Assembly (NCBI RefSeq): GCF_905475395.1
Contig: NC_058337.1
Coordinates: 87,662,368-87,726,367 of the forward strand
Length of the DNA: 64,000 nt
Source: Chrysoperla carnea
Taxonomy: Eukaryota > Arthropoda > Insecta > Neuroptera > Chrysopidae
Reading direction: 5' to 3'
Below the pieces are notes generated by a model. It was not told the DNA's origin. It made no database searches and worked only from the letters and a program-made list of their open reading frames with translations. A program made the translations under genes and the position numbers. This document shows, piece by piece, positions 36,201 to 48,100 of this stretch (its first letter is position 1; every line of letters begins with the position of its first letter).

Positions 36201-38644
36201 ATGGCAGCACCAAAGGTTAAATTAAATAATGGTTTAGAAATACCGGCTCTAGGATTAGGCACTTGGCAGGTAAGGTGCAGAAATAATTTCTCTGATTATT
36301 TTAACTAAATTTAATGTTCGTGCATATTTTAATAAAACTTATTTTACTTAACATATTGTATTTTCAATTTGATTACTTCTGTTAGCGTACAAACCGGTAA
36401 TTTTAGCAATGTAAGCATTAATATGATATGTAGTAGAATCAAATATTGTCTGTCTATTGTCCTCTGTTCAACATATTTTACTAAGAATTTAATTAAAGTT
36501 TTCATTGCCTGAACTACATTTTCCTTTTACTGAAGCAAGCAAACTAACATTCTACAGAAAATATTAAAAACTTCTTCCTTATTTTTTCTTAACCCAGTGT
36601 AAAAAGTGGGGTGTTAAGTTTAATTTAAGTATTTTAAGTTTAACGAATGTTGTTTGTGTGTCTGCCTGTGACATAGCTACTACTATAAAAGGATGAACGG
36701 ATTTTTATTTAGTTTTTGTTTAAAAAGCACCCGCTAATTGTTATCTCTTTAATACGTAAGGAGTGCTAGACTTTTTTTTATGGTGAATAAGTTAAGTTCG
36801 TTGGTATGAAGGCAATTTTTTAGTTCACCATGAAGAGCGGAAGCGCAGACACCGTGTTAAAAGAATGGTAGTTTCGTACTGTTTTGTATACATTTCTTTA
36901 TAAATCTCGTATCTTTAAATTTATAAAAAGAATAATTACTTATTATAATAGTCAAGTAAATATCCATTATTTAATATAATTAAAAAAGATTTATCAATGT
37001 TAATGAACTTTTTTATTGTTATTTCAAGAGATAAATGTTATAAATTGCTTTAATTATCTGTACTATACGATAATTTTAATTATCTGTACTCGAATGTTTT
37101 AACAAGTTAGTTTACAAAAAACAATAGGAAAAATATTGCACAGACTTCTCATAGTATGCCTTTCAAGAATACCATTTCGTTTCGCTTCACGAAGAATGCT
37201 TGAAACAGAATGAAATGTGGTGATGGTTGTTTATATTTTATCGATACGTTGTTTATATTGTAGCCACCCTTCTTTAATGGATAATTGAAGACAATGGTTT
37301 AATGGACTTTATCCCTATTACTAGTAAAGAAAGCTAGTTTACCTTTAAACGAACTTGAAGGTCGCAATCAAATTCCCTAGCCAAAGCTCAAACAAACTTG
37401 TCTTAAATTCGAGAATTTGAGTTTTTTTAAATAAAAACTTTATCTGCTCCTATTGAATACAAAATTTGAATATTGATAAAATGACTATTTAATTAACATT
37501 GGGAAGAAATTTTATTATATTTTTTTCTTTCTCGTTTCTTAATTTATTATGCGGTGCAGTTATTACAATTGTAATAAATAATAAAATTAATAAATAATTA
37601 TTTAAATAATAAAAATGAAAATTGACTTTGAATACGCTTTAAATCTCGCCTATGCGTTGTAATTAAAAACTATACAATAATTTTTTACGAATACTTTTAG
37701 GCAGATACTGAAGGCGAATGTTATGAAATCGTGAAATATGCTATCGATATAGGATATCGACATTTTGATTGTGCATTTATTTATGGAAATGAGAAAGAAA
37801 TTGGTAAAGCCATTCAGGAGAAAATAAATGATGGAACTGTTAAACGTGAAGATTTATTCATCACAACAAAATTATGGAACGATTGTCATAATCCAAAAGA
37901 AGTTGTGAATGCTTGTAAAAAATCTTTAAATAATTTTGGCTTACCTTATGTTGATTTATATTTGATACATTTTCCATGCGGTCATGAACCTGAACCAGAC
38001 GGCAGTGCTTTCCCATCGTCCATCAAATCTGTTCCATATAATTTTATAGATACTTGGAAAGAAATGGAAAATTGTTTAAAGTTAGGTTTGACTAAGAGCA
38101 TTGGTGTGTCAAATTTTAATCACAAACAAATTGAAAGACTTTTGGAGAAAGCCGACATTAAACCAGTGTGTAATCAGGTAAGATACACTGAGTTAATTTG
38201 AAATCATATAAAGAAACTTAATCGAATTTTTAAATATTACAGATTGAAGTTCATCCAAATCTTAATCAAAAGAAGTTAATAGCATTTTGTAAAGAACGAG
38301 GTATTGAAGTTGTTGCATACGGTCCATTTGGATCACCGACAAGACCATGGGCAAAACCAACTGATCCTATTGTAAAATTTGATGATCCAACGTTAGTCAA
38401 CATTGGTAAAAAGTATGGTAAAACATCCTCTCAAGTTATATTACGTTACTTAGTGGATATTGGGACAATACCGATTCCTAAATCAACTAATAAGGAACGT
38501 TTGAAATTAAATATTGAAATTTTTGATTTTAAACTAACGTCTGATGAAATTCAAATTATTGATAAGTATAATTGTAATGGGAGAGTTTTTTGTGGAGTTG
38601 AACTAAAGCCACATCCCGAATATCCATTTAATGATGAATATTAA
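36201..38644 (+). CDS. Aldo-keto reductase 3 of 3, Phe in place of active-site Trp
   Basis: Exons 36201-36269, 37701-38177 and 38243-38644 (phase-0 introns at the same positions as in copies 1 and 2) give 315 residues. Intron 1 is unusually long for the cluster (1431 bp) and holds a repeat fragment near 36600. The tetrad is intact: Asp46, Tyr51 (HFDCAFIYGN), Lys80 (FITTKLW), His113. The residue after the catalytic His is Phe (LIHFPCG), whereas copies 1 and 2 and most AKR1 enzymes have Trp, which lines the substrate pocket. IPIPKSTNKERLKLN is conserved. Exon 3 resembles copy 1 more than copy 2, including the longer loop (RPWAKPTDP). The changed pocket suggests a different substrate range (inference). 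Confidence 0.96.
36595..36745 (+). repeat. Fragment of the interspersed repeat, inside AKR copy 3 intron 1
   Basis: GTTTGTGTGTCTGCCTGTG, an ATAGCTACTACTATAAAAGGATGAACGGATTTTTAT-like stretch and a TTTGTTTAAAAAG tail match, with more changes, the middle of the repeats at 10977 and 63022. The flanking blocks are not recognisable here, so it is a short or very decayed copy. Confidence 0.5.
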
Positions 38645-38827
38645 GAACAAAAATTATATTTGAAATATGTACGCTTAAATGAATCAAATAATAGAGATTG
38701 GATGATTATTTTACATCTGACACCTAAAATAATCAGTACATACCATACATGTGGGACCACCATTAGACTAGGTACAACTAATTCATTTTTATTGCTGTTA
38801 ATACGAAATACTATATTAAAATATATA

Positions 38828-38838
38828 AATAAAATAAA
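38828..38838 (+). promoter_or_regulatory. Overlapping poly(A) signals, aldo-keto reductase 3
   Basis: Two overlapping AATAAA motifs lie about 185 bases after the stop. The small ORF at 38660-38857 falls within this 3' UTR and is not a gene. Confidence 0.4.
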
Positions 38839-39002
38839 TATGTGTACTTTATATTAATAAAATATTAATATATTATAACAATAAAAATTTAAAATTAATT
38901 TGTACGTTTTATTTAGAACCTTTCAGAACAAAATTATCAATTAATTAATTATTTAGTAAAGGTAAGTATAAAATTAATTATATGATATTTTATATAAGCA
39001 GG

Positions 39003-39068
39003 GTGGCTGTGTGGGTATAACACTTACCTCTGAAACCATGGTACGCCTGTTCGTATCCTGGCGTGGTT
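39003..39068 (+). repeat. tRNA-derived (pol III promoter-like) core, copy 1
   Basis: GTGGCTGTGTGGGTATAACA resembles an A box in a tRNA 5' half, and TGTTCGTATCCTGG resembles a B box at the expected distance. It does not fold into a complete functional cloverleaf by eye, so it reads as a tRNA-derived SINE head and not a tRNA gene. Confidence 0.55.
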
Positions 39069-39942
39069 AATATTTTTACTTTTAAATTAAATGAATTTTA
39101 CCTGATGCTAAAAATTTTTCTTTTTATAGTTTAAATTATCTTTATAACCCACCCTCTTGTTATAAATAACGCCAGTTATGTATATGTCATAAATCACTAT
39201 TCTGTCAGTGTCTTCTCCTGTTACAAAATATTAAAAAATATGTACAAAAATGACTGACTGGTTATGCTAAAATTTGAAACTTTTTAATAGGAGAACATGT
39301 CATGTAGTTTGAAATTTGAAATTTTGCGATAGGAGAACATGTCTTATATTTAATCCCACTTTTTTTTTTTAGAAAATATTCGCCTAAAATATTAAAGAAT
39401 ACTTCAAAATATGGTTCATTATTTTGAACCATAAATTAAAGATTTCTGTAAATATTTAAAAAATGGTATATGTCAAATTAAAGTTAATTTTTTTAATTTA
39501 TTTATCTTTATAAATTATAGTTCATGTTTTATTCTGATATAATACCAACTATATTGCTGTACAGTTTCATTAAAAACCATTCGCTAGTTTTAGCGTGAAA
39601 GCGTAACAAACAAACATGCTTACTTTCACATTTATAATATATAGGGATTAAACCAGAAAAATTAATAAAAAGGATATTTTATTATATATATTTGTACATA
39701 TTTCACCTAAAATAAATATGAATGAATAATAATGGTTATTTTATACAGTATAAAATCGATTTTCGGGATAACAATTTTTTCATTTTTTCTAAATTAATAT
39801 AAATTAATATAAATAAATAAAAATCGTTATATATTTTAAATTTGTTTGATTTTTTCAATCCCATTTTTCCTTTCAGATCAAAATTATTAACTAATTAATT
39901 ATGAATAAAGGTAAATATTAAGTTAATTATATGATTATACAT

Positions 39943-40012
39943 AAGCCGAGTAGCTGTGTGGGTATAGCACTTGTCTATGACACCAAGGTACGCTGGTTCG
40001 TACCATGGTGGT
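39943..40012 (+). repeat. tRNA-derived core, copy 2
   Basis: GTAGCTGTGTGGGTATAGCA (A-box-like) and CTGGTTCGTACCATGG (B-box-like) match copy 1 with several substitutions, 940 bases downstream in the same orientation. Its B box is closer to the consensus GGTTCGANNCC than that of copy 1. Confidence 0.55.
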
Positions 40013-40733
40013 GTTACAATTTTTACTTTTATATTAAATGAATTTTTCCTGATGTTAAAAATTTTCCACTCTTTTTATAGTTTAAATTATGTACATACCC
40101 CGCCCCCTTGTTATAAATAACGTCAGTTATGCATATGTCATAAATCACTATTCTATCAGGAGGTGACAATTTAAATATCTCACTCTTTAAAATCATATTC
40201 TCCTGCTACAAAATGCTAAAAATTTGTACAAATTGCTTGGTTATGCTAAAATTTTAAACTTTTTAATAGGAGAACATGTCATATAGTTTATCTCACTCAT
40301 ATTCTCCTATTACAAAATATTAAAATTTGAATTCTAAAATAAAAATAGAAGTTGAAACTGATAAAATTTGAAATTTTGTGATAGGAGAACATGGTTTATA
40401 TTTTATCCCATTTTTTTTTTATAACATATTCGCCTATTACAAAATATTAAAAAAATATTTCAAAGTTGCTTTTTTATTGTACATGCTAAAAATATTCTTG
40501 TTAAATGAAATTTTTTGAGATTTTGTAAAAGGAGAACATGTTATTTCAAAAAAAAAAAAATTAACCATGGCAGTACCACCTGTCATAAATCAATGTTCTA
40601 TCAGGGGGTGGGAATAAAAATAACATAAAATATACCTCCCTCTCTGACTTATTTGTCTCTTTTGGTTCTCATAACAATTATCTAAAAAAATTACATTATC
40701 TCGAAATAATAGTTTATTTAATTAAAAATTAAT

Positions 40734-40806
40734 CGGGACAATGCTAGATATGAACTGCGGTACTCCGTAACCGGAGGCTACTGGCTTAGCCACTACTCCA
40801 CCTTTG
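40734..40806 (-). repeat. Second tRNA-like sequence, minus strand
   Basis: Read on the minus strand it begins GTGGAGTAGTGGCTAAGCCA (A-box-like). It then has CTCCGGTTACGGAG, a stem in the anticodon-arm position with too short a loop, and GCAGTTCATATCTAGC (B-box-like, degenerate). A bona fide tRNA should have a 7-base anticodon loop, so I read it as a decayed tRNA-derived SINE head of a different family from its neighbours. Confidence 0.45.
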
Positions 40807-40892
40807 ACATATTATAATTAGCAATAATGTAATATAAATACCTTTTACTCACCTTTCTTCAATTTTTTCAAAAAAAGTTTTTTTGAGCAAAA

Positions 40893-41470
40893 TGTCCCAA
40901 GTGAAAGTTTTTGTATCTGAAGAGAGACATCCCGAAGAAACCGTTAATGTAACCTAAACTTGCAAGGTCGTCGTTTAAAAATCAAAATAAAATTTTTTAA
41001 CAGTGGCGAGCATCTATATGTTAAGGATGCTAAGGAATCTGCAAAGAAATCTGCTCAGGATATCACACAAACGGAGGAAGCTCAGGAAACAACTGTTGGA
41101 GCTTTTCTCCAAATTCAGAGTGTAAAGTAAAAACAGATGAGGGTTAAATTACACCACTCCAAAGAAGTTTCGGTTGACCGCTGTATTAGTTAGGAACTCA
41201 TGTGCTGTTGTTTAGTTAGTGGACTAAAATTAAAGGTTATAACTACATAAAAAATAAAGACAGGCCAAGAACTGCCGCATACCGTGAGTATGACAATAGA
41301 GTTGAGAAAACAGAGTCTCTGACTACTGTTATTCTGCTTGGTTCAGGGCGACTATTCGCGAAGTTGCGGAGAGCAGTATCAGAAGCGGAGATGAGAAAAT
41401 TAGCAATTATGATCGAATCGGATGAAAACACACGTCATGTAATGCGGGGAAGCGCGGATACCAACGGACC
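40893..41470 (+). pseudogene. Decayed coding-like segment of unknown origin
   Basis: Three protein-like stretches follow one another in this less AT-rich block. The first is MSQVKVFVSEERHPEETVNV (stop at about 40956). The second follows a possible acceptor at about 41004 and includes LYVKDAKESAKKSAQDITQT, with a stop at about 41128. The third is a frame open from about 41249 to beyond 41450 that includes RPRTAAYREYDNRVEKTESL and RRAVSEAEMRKLAIMIESDE. Frames change and stops intervene, so no intact product results. The charged, Lys/Glu-rich composition could be a retroelement gag relic or a processed pseudogene. I recognise no domain. Confidence 0.3.
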
Positions 41471-44400
41471 AGGTAATATTTTCCTGAAATTGGAAGAAAG
41501 TTTTCAGGTGGTAGTTTCCTGAAATTGGAAATCTTGACAAAGAAACCTTAGAGACAAATCGCCTTAGAAAAATTGTCTCTACAAGTCCAATATCATCAGG
41601 CTATCTGGAAGAAACTTTCGCCCTCCAAATTTGTAAAGATTTTGTGCATTTACATTCAGTACGTGATACCGAACCTATTTAAATAAAAAAAATAATTCCT
41701 GTAATTTAGTGTATTACGGACTAGAGTAATGAGCTTCACCGTACCTGTAAAGAACGCAACTAATAAGGAAAACATTTAAAAAAATACATTTTAAAATTAA
41801 ATAATATATTTCATTTTAAATTATAACAGCTCTAACTCTTAATTATAATTTATATCAAAAGATTCAATACATTTAATATAAATGTTTTAGGTAATTCAAT
41901 ATCATTTATCATGAATTACATGATTCTCTAAGTTAAGGTCAGTTCACACTTTACTTTTAATAGACTTTCTACTTCGTTCCCGCTGTCGATGGGTATAGTG
42001 TGGACTTACCTTACAAATATACTAATAGGCACTACAACTATAATCTATTCAGAAAAAAATTATACATTAACAATATAAATAAAAATAATTCATTTTCACA
42101 AAAATATTTCATTATTTATATTGATCGTCATAATATATTATATTTAGATTAAAAAAACTTTCTAAATAACTACTATAAAATCACAGTTTATTAGGAATTT
42201 ATTCCATAATATTCGTTTTTATTTATCTGATTTATATTCGATTTTTTCAGTGAGTTAAAACATGGAATAAGTTAAATTAAGTATATGTAAAACTGATTTA
42301 TTTTATTTTTTACCTCCTAGAATAGTCAACAGGTAATTGAAATCTAAAGGAACTGTGAAAAAATCGAGTAATAATCAAACAAATTAAGAAAAAGTGGAGT
42401 ATTATTATTGATTCCACTTTATTTAATAATATTAATCAGTTGCCTATTTTCAATAAAAGTGATGTTAAAACTGTACAGTTAATATTCATTTTGGCACGTA
42501 TCAATATCAAGTATGTTTAATTTATTTTGTTAGTTGAATTAAGTAACTTTTTGGCAAGAATGAGAACCATTTATTAATACCGACCTTGGTAGAGATGAAT
42601 TAATAATCTACATACGTAATATGCTACTAGTAAATAAATTTGAACATCACTTTCACGTTTTTGTATCTAGATATTTGAGTTTTGACAATACTGTAAATAT
42701 TTTTATCTACGCCCGCGAGATAAGAACTGCTAAAAACTCCCGGTTTATTACCGCACGTATTTTCAACCAATCAAATTAGTCATATTACTGTCAAAATAAC
42801 AAGTTACTGTAGTAACTTTTTTGATATTTTACTTTTCTTAATAACCCTTTACAAATTTTAAATTATGTTGTGCAAGTTTCGCATGAGTATGTTAATAATG
42901 AATGCTCTTAACCCACTTCTACCGTAAATAACTATTATAAGTGTAAATGATCAAAAAGATTTGATTGCAAAAAAACACGCATTTTGGTTGGTATAAAGCT
43001 AAATAAATGGTTAGAATAGATTGAACAATAGGAACGCTGGTAAAAAGTTAGAACTCCAGTTTTCCTATTAAAATGAATTGGATGAAATTATAATTATATC
43101 TTACCAATTCATTTATTTTCTGAATTAATCAATGTAGCTTTGTACTACAGACTCATACGAACATTTTGAGCCCGGTCTCATTAAAAATCATATTGTTCCA
43201 TAGAATTGCAACCTTACATGATTCATTTCCTACAGTTTTTTATTTTGAAAGTGAATTTTTGATTTATTCCGATTAATTTCAATAGCAAATTAGTTTTTTA
43301 AAGCTAAGAAATGTACGTTTCAATGTCGTTGAATTTTTTAAATTATATGTATTAGAAACGGTCTAGTGAAGCCGTCATTTGCATGGTTTATTTACATTTT
43401 TGTGCGATTTGAATAGTATAAGTATTGGATAGTATCAGAATAATGAAACTTTTTTATCTGTAAATAAATTTATGCAAGCACTTTTCGTACTAATACATTT
43501 ATATATGATTGTATATAAACTCCTGTATATAATCATATACGGTTCTGTATAATTAGATATAAATATATATTTTTTTAAATTCCCGGGTTGTATTTAGGTT
43601 CGTATTATTTGTTCAGAAATGATTGAGTACAAGCCTAACTTTAAAGCTTTATTCCTCTATTATCAAGGATGTCTTAAAATTAGGGGATAATTTTAAATTG
43701 CACATAATTATTTAAAAGTCTTGGAGAATAAGACGTTCGAGCAATGTCTGATATCCACTTCAATAATTCTTTATCGTGACATAAACAAAATATTGTCATT
43801 GGTATTTAGCAAAGCCTTGATACTAAACAGAATCGAGCTGGTTCTTTTTGGGATATTGTGTTCCACACAATATGACCTCAATATCCGCACTTTTTAAATA
43901 AATAATACGTTTTATTACACTCTTTGATTTATATAGAATGCTTGAAGTGGAAAGCCATGTACTCTATAAATTTGAAATTCATACATTTTAAAGTAAGTAC
44001 TGTCCATTGTAGCATTTGAATGATGGATATTAGTTAATAATATGGCACGTATGAACTATATTACACTAAAATAGTACAATAATTTTTTCAATACAAAATC
44101 GCCATGATTATAAAAGTTGTTTAATTTTAATTTTATGCAAGACAATATATTTAATTATTTGCTCCCCATGATGATCTTTTTAAGTAAACTAGTTTAGTTT
44201 AGTTTAGTTTATAATCTTAAAAAATTATACTCAATTTACATAATTGACTTAAAAACTATTTCTTTGAGTATTAATCATATTTTCCTTGTAAGCATTTTTA
44301 CTAAAAAAACAGATAATTTATTGAAAAATATTCGAATTATTTCTGTTATTCTATATGCAGTGATGGGAAAAAGTTTGTCAACCCTTAAATTACTTACAAA

Positions 44401-45114
44401 CGGTTCACAAGTGCTGGAATTGTAGTTTTAGCAATATTATAATCTTTTTGAACTTATAACGACCTCGTGATTCTTATTTCTTTTTGATCTTATACAATAT
44501 CAATGAGATACATGGTTCCCATCTTGCATATATTACTTTGGTTACAATAATAACCAATTTTCCTCAGGAAGTGGATTTCAAAACATTAATACAGTCAAGG
44601 TATGTATGTATGTTCATCTGTTCCCTTGTATCTTCTAAACTACTTATCATAATTTGACATATGAGGTATCGTTAAAAGCGTCTTGATCGTCCGCTGGATT
44701 TTGACGAACTTTTTCACATCACTGTATAGCTAAATTAGTAGCAACTATCATGAAAATACTAATCAGCGAAACAAAAGAGCTGAAACCTTAATACGTTTTT
44801 CTAATAACTTGATAGAAATTTTTCCAAGATTTTAGATTAATTATGGCGATTAAATTATATTCAAATACAATTAAGTACTAATCAATAATTTAATCGAGGT
44901 TAGCGAAAATCGACAAAAATTCATCTAAAAATTATCTTGTGTTCTTGGGAAAATCCCAAATAATACAGATTCAAATTTCAGTTTATAAATGTATAATTTA
45001 ATTACATTTAATATCTTTAATTAAGTACTTTAATTGTAATTATATTCAACTAAAATGAGTAAATTTTTATAAATCGCATTCTATGTTTTTCTTCAAAAAA
45101 TATATGTTGATATA
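41471..45114. other. Noncoding stretch, 3.6 kb, with SLC5 3' flank at its end
   Basis: No gene found. Near 43500-43570 there is a run of related ATATGATTGTATATAAAC blocks. At 44205-44220 TTTAG is repeated four times. At about 44598-44740 (TATGTATGTATGTTCATCTG) the sequence resembles decayed transposon DNA. The last few hundred bases should hold the 3' UTR of the minus-strand transporter; candidate minus-strand ATTAAA signals occur at 44996-45023. Confidence 0.35.
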
Positions 45115-48100
45115 TTATAATTTGGAAATAGAGTTTTCTGAAATCATCTTAAATTTATCAATGTTTTTACTTTCTTTTTCAGCTTTTTCAGATGGTGTTT
45201 TTTCTGTTACAGTAGTACTAGAAGTAGATGCTGGTGTAGTCGTCCTTAATGAATATTGTCTTGGTTTACCTGGGAACATACGACTGAACTTCAATGCCAA
45301 TGGATGCAATAAATGTTCATCGTAAACGTCATCATCTGTCGAACTAGTAATTAACGATACTGTAATTCCAACAACGAGCGTTATCATGGTTCCAATCAAT
45401 CCGTAATACATGTATGATACCGAATATATTTGTGTCATTACATCCCTAAAACAAAATATTTGGAATTAAGCATATAAATAACTATGATAAACAAGTGAGG
45501 GAACATATTTTTAGATTTAATGTACTCTAAAATTTTAATTCTGCAAGAATCAAAAAGAAAATCATAGATAATTAGTGTTCCTGGTAAAAAAGTTTAATTA
45601 TTTTCTGATTCAAACAGATTCATTCCGATTAAAAATTTTAAACGAGTTTGATGTATGAATTGGATTGGATCGAAAATTGCATTTCCGATTCATTTGATTA
45701 CAAGTAATCGAAAATTTTTTTACAGGAATGGTATTTTGTTTTAATTATTTTTATAGCAAAAAATACCAACCACGTTTTGTTAATATAAATATTTCTATTT
45801 TGAGTTTGCAATCTGAGTCAATGGCCAATTATGTGGTACAATAAATCGCATAAATTGTCAAGGAAGTTTTTAGAAAATCCTACTTGAAAACTCATGGCTA
45901 AAGCCAAAGATGCTTTCCGAAGGCTGGTTCAATTATAATCTGTTAAAGCTGGAAGATTCTATCGAGACCATAGACTGAAACGATCAAAGATTTATGATCA
46001 ACCATTTTGCATATAATTTCCCTGTAAGCTCCTACCGGGACAAATAAGAGTCAAAATTTTGTTATCGTTCATATGCAGCCTGTAGTGGCACAGGGATAAA
46101 TTTAAGTTTTGAATCGAAAGCCGAAACTAATAAGTATTATTAGTTTTTATTAACTAATAGAACCGAAAAACGAGTGGTTCTATGACAAATATTATTAAAG
46201 AATTCCCCTTAGCTTCAGAGAATTATTGCTTATATATGCGGCAGAGAGGAGGCAACATTTCAGTCGCGTCGATAGGTAATTATCTTCGTGTATTATAATT
46301 TTCCCATGATTTCAAATAGCACGTGTAATACCACAAGATTGTTTCTGCAAATTATCATAAAACATTGTGTTTTATCTACGTAAAACTGCAATTTCTACAA
46401 AATAATACAGAGCAATTTACTACCGAGTGATTAGACGAATGTTATAAGACCATAACAAGCCTCTAAATGTGTAGATGGTAGTTCAATTGAAAGACTCATT
46501 TTCTTTAACTGGCCCGTGGTTAGTTTTAACCAAGTACTAGTGATGATTCAGTTATGACTATTCATAACTTAGTCAGCTTTTGTATGCTTTCCGCTAAGTT
46601 CGAATGATGAATGCAGCTTATCCTTGATTTTAAATATTACGAAATATTTTGCTACAATAATTACATGCTCAAATAATATTGTGGTAATGGCTAAAAATAC
46701 TTACTTGGAAGCAGCCATTTGAGTCGTGACATCGCTAGTAGGGTCCCAATTTACTGGAATTGCTTCCATTGGCCAAACTTGATCGGGTAACATAATATGT
46801 TCGTTATAGCTTTCATTATGACATCCAGCAACAGACAATGGTAATGTGACTACAGGTGGTTTTTCAACAGTTAAACCACCAATAGCAAGCCACATAGTCA
46901 AGATGTGACTTACAATCATACCAACTGCTGTACCTTTCCAATTTGCACATGGAATTAACATAGCCAAAATAAATACTCCAAGCAATGGACCACTTGTGAC
47001 TGATGTCACCAACATAGATGATTCAATTACACCAGATAACATTCCAATACCGAAACTGACACCCATAACAGCAATTCCATAACACGATCCAATAATTTTT
47101 ATTATAACAACTTGTTTTGTTTCTTTAAAATTTTGAAATACTGGAATATGACTGACGAAATCTTCCCATGTGACAGTTGCCAAAGAATTTAATATTGACA
47201 CTGATAAACTATAAGACAAAAATTTTTTAAATTAAGATAAAGCGAGAAATATAAGTGGAATGACCTAGCTGTTTAAGTTCAAGGAAAATATTATTCGCAA
47301 GACTTTTTGCTAATTATAAATGATGGTGGCAATTTTTGTGTTAAAAGTATACATTTTGACAAAATTAACTTTGAATACGTCGAAAACTTTTTAAAATGGT
47401 GAATTCTGAAATGGAGCGACATCAATATCAAATGATACGAACTAGCCAACAACGACTAATGAAAACTTTTTTCTGAGCAAACAAGCTTTAGATATATATA
47501 AAGAGAATGATAAAGAATCAGCCGAATTCTTAGAAAGCCATTAGATGATCTTACTTAAGATCTCATTGGAGTGGAAGTCGATTGATAAAGAGATTTTATT
47601 GGCAATGAACTCCACGACTTAGAGGTAATTGAAGAGCGCAGATAAGGAAATTATATAAAAAGATATTTATACAAATTAAGATATTAAAAAAAAAAAGCTA
47701 TTTCTCTGCGCCTCAGTTTTATGTCTGACTATTACTATTACTACTGGGCTACATTTAATTGAGATACCATTCATCAACACGTTATATATAATCTAAGGAA
47801 TCTTTTACAATTCAAATTTGCGTGTACAATGTGTTTCCAATAAATAACGCATAATTAATATTTATCCTTTGTATATTTTATAATTTTATGAACCTAAATT
47901 TTAATGCCAACGAAAATTACCTTAAAGCACCGTTGAATAATGTCGCCATAAATAATCCAAGAATACCAGGTAAGAAATAAAATTGATCTTCAATGAAAAA
48001 CGGAACGATTTCATCAATTTTTTTAATATATCCAGTACTCAATGGATCACAATTAGCATATACTGCAAATATAACCATGCCGACGATCCAAGATAAACTG

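Larger units (their letters stand above)
38920..40440 (+). repeat. Two direct copies of a ~400-bp element with tRNA-like core
   Basis: The stretches about 38920-39360 and 39870-40400 match in order. The shared blocks are CAAAATTATTAACTAATTAA-type sequence, GTAAGTATAAAATTAATTATATGAT, the tRNA-like core, CTGATG(C/T)TAAAAATTTT, TTTTTATAGTTTAAATTAT, a CC-rich block, TTGTTATAAATAACG(C/T)CAGT, CATATGTCATAAATCACTAT and the AGGAGAACATGT motif. A partial third piece occurs at about 40574-40610. The AGGAGAACATG motif or its complement recurs at least seven times between 39225 and 40540, making several potential hairpins. This looks like a SINE or SINE-containing element inserted twice or duplicated in place. 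Confidence 0.7.

Noticed and set aside
38660-38857. Small gene after AKR copy 3
   Set aside because: Falls in the 3' UTR, before the poly(A) signals, with no recognisable domain.
45083-45325. Plus-strand ORF over the SLC5 last exon
   Set aside because: Antisense of the transporter tail; no independent support.
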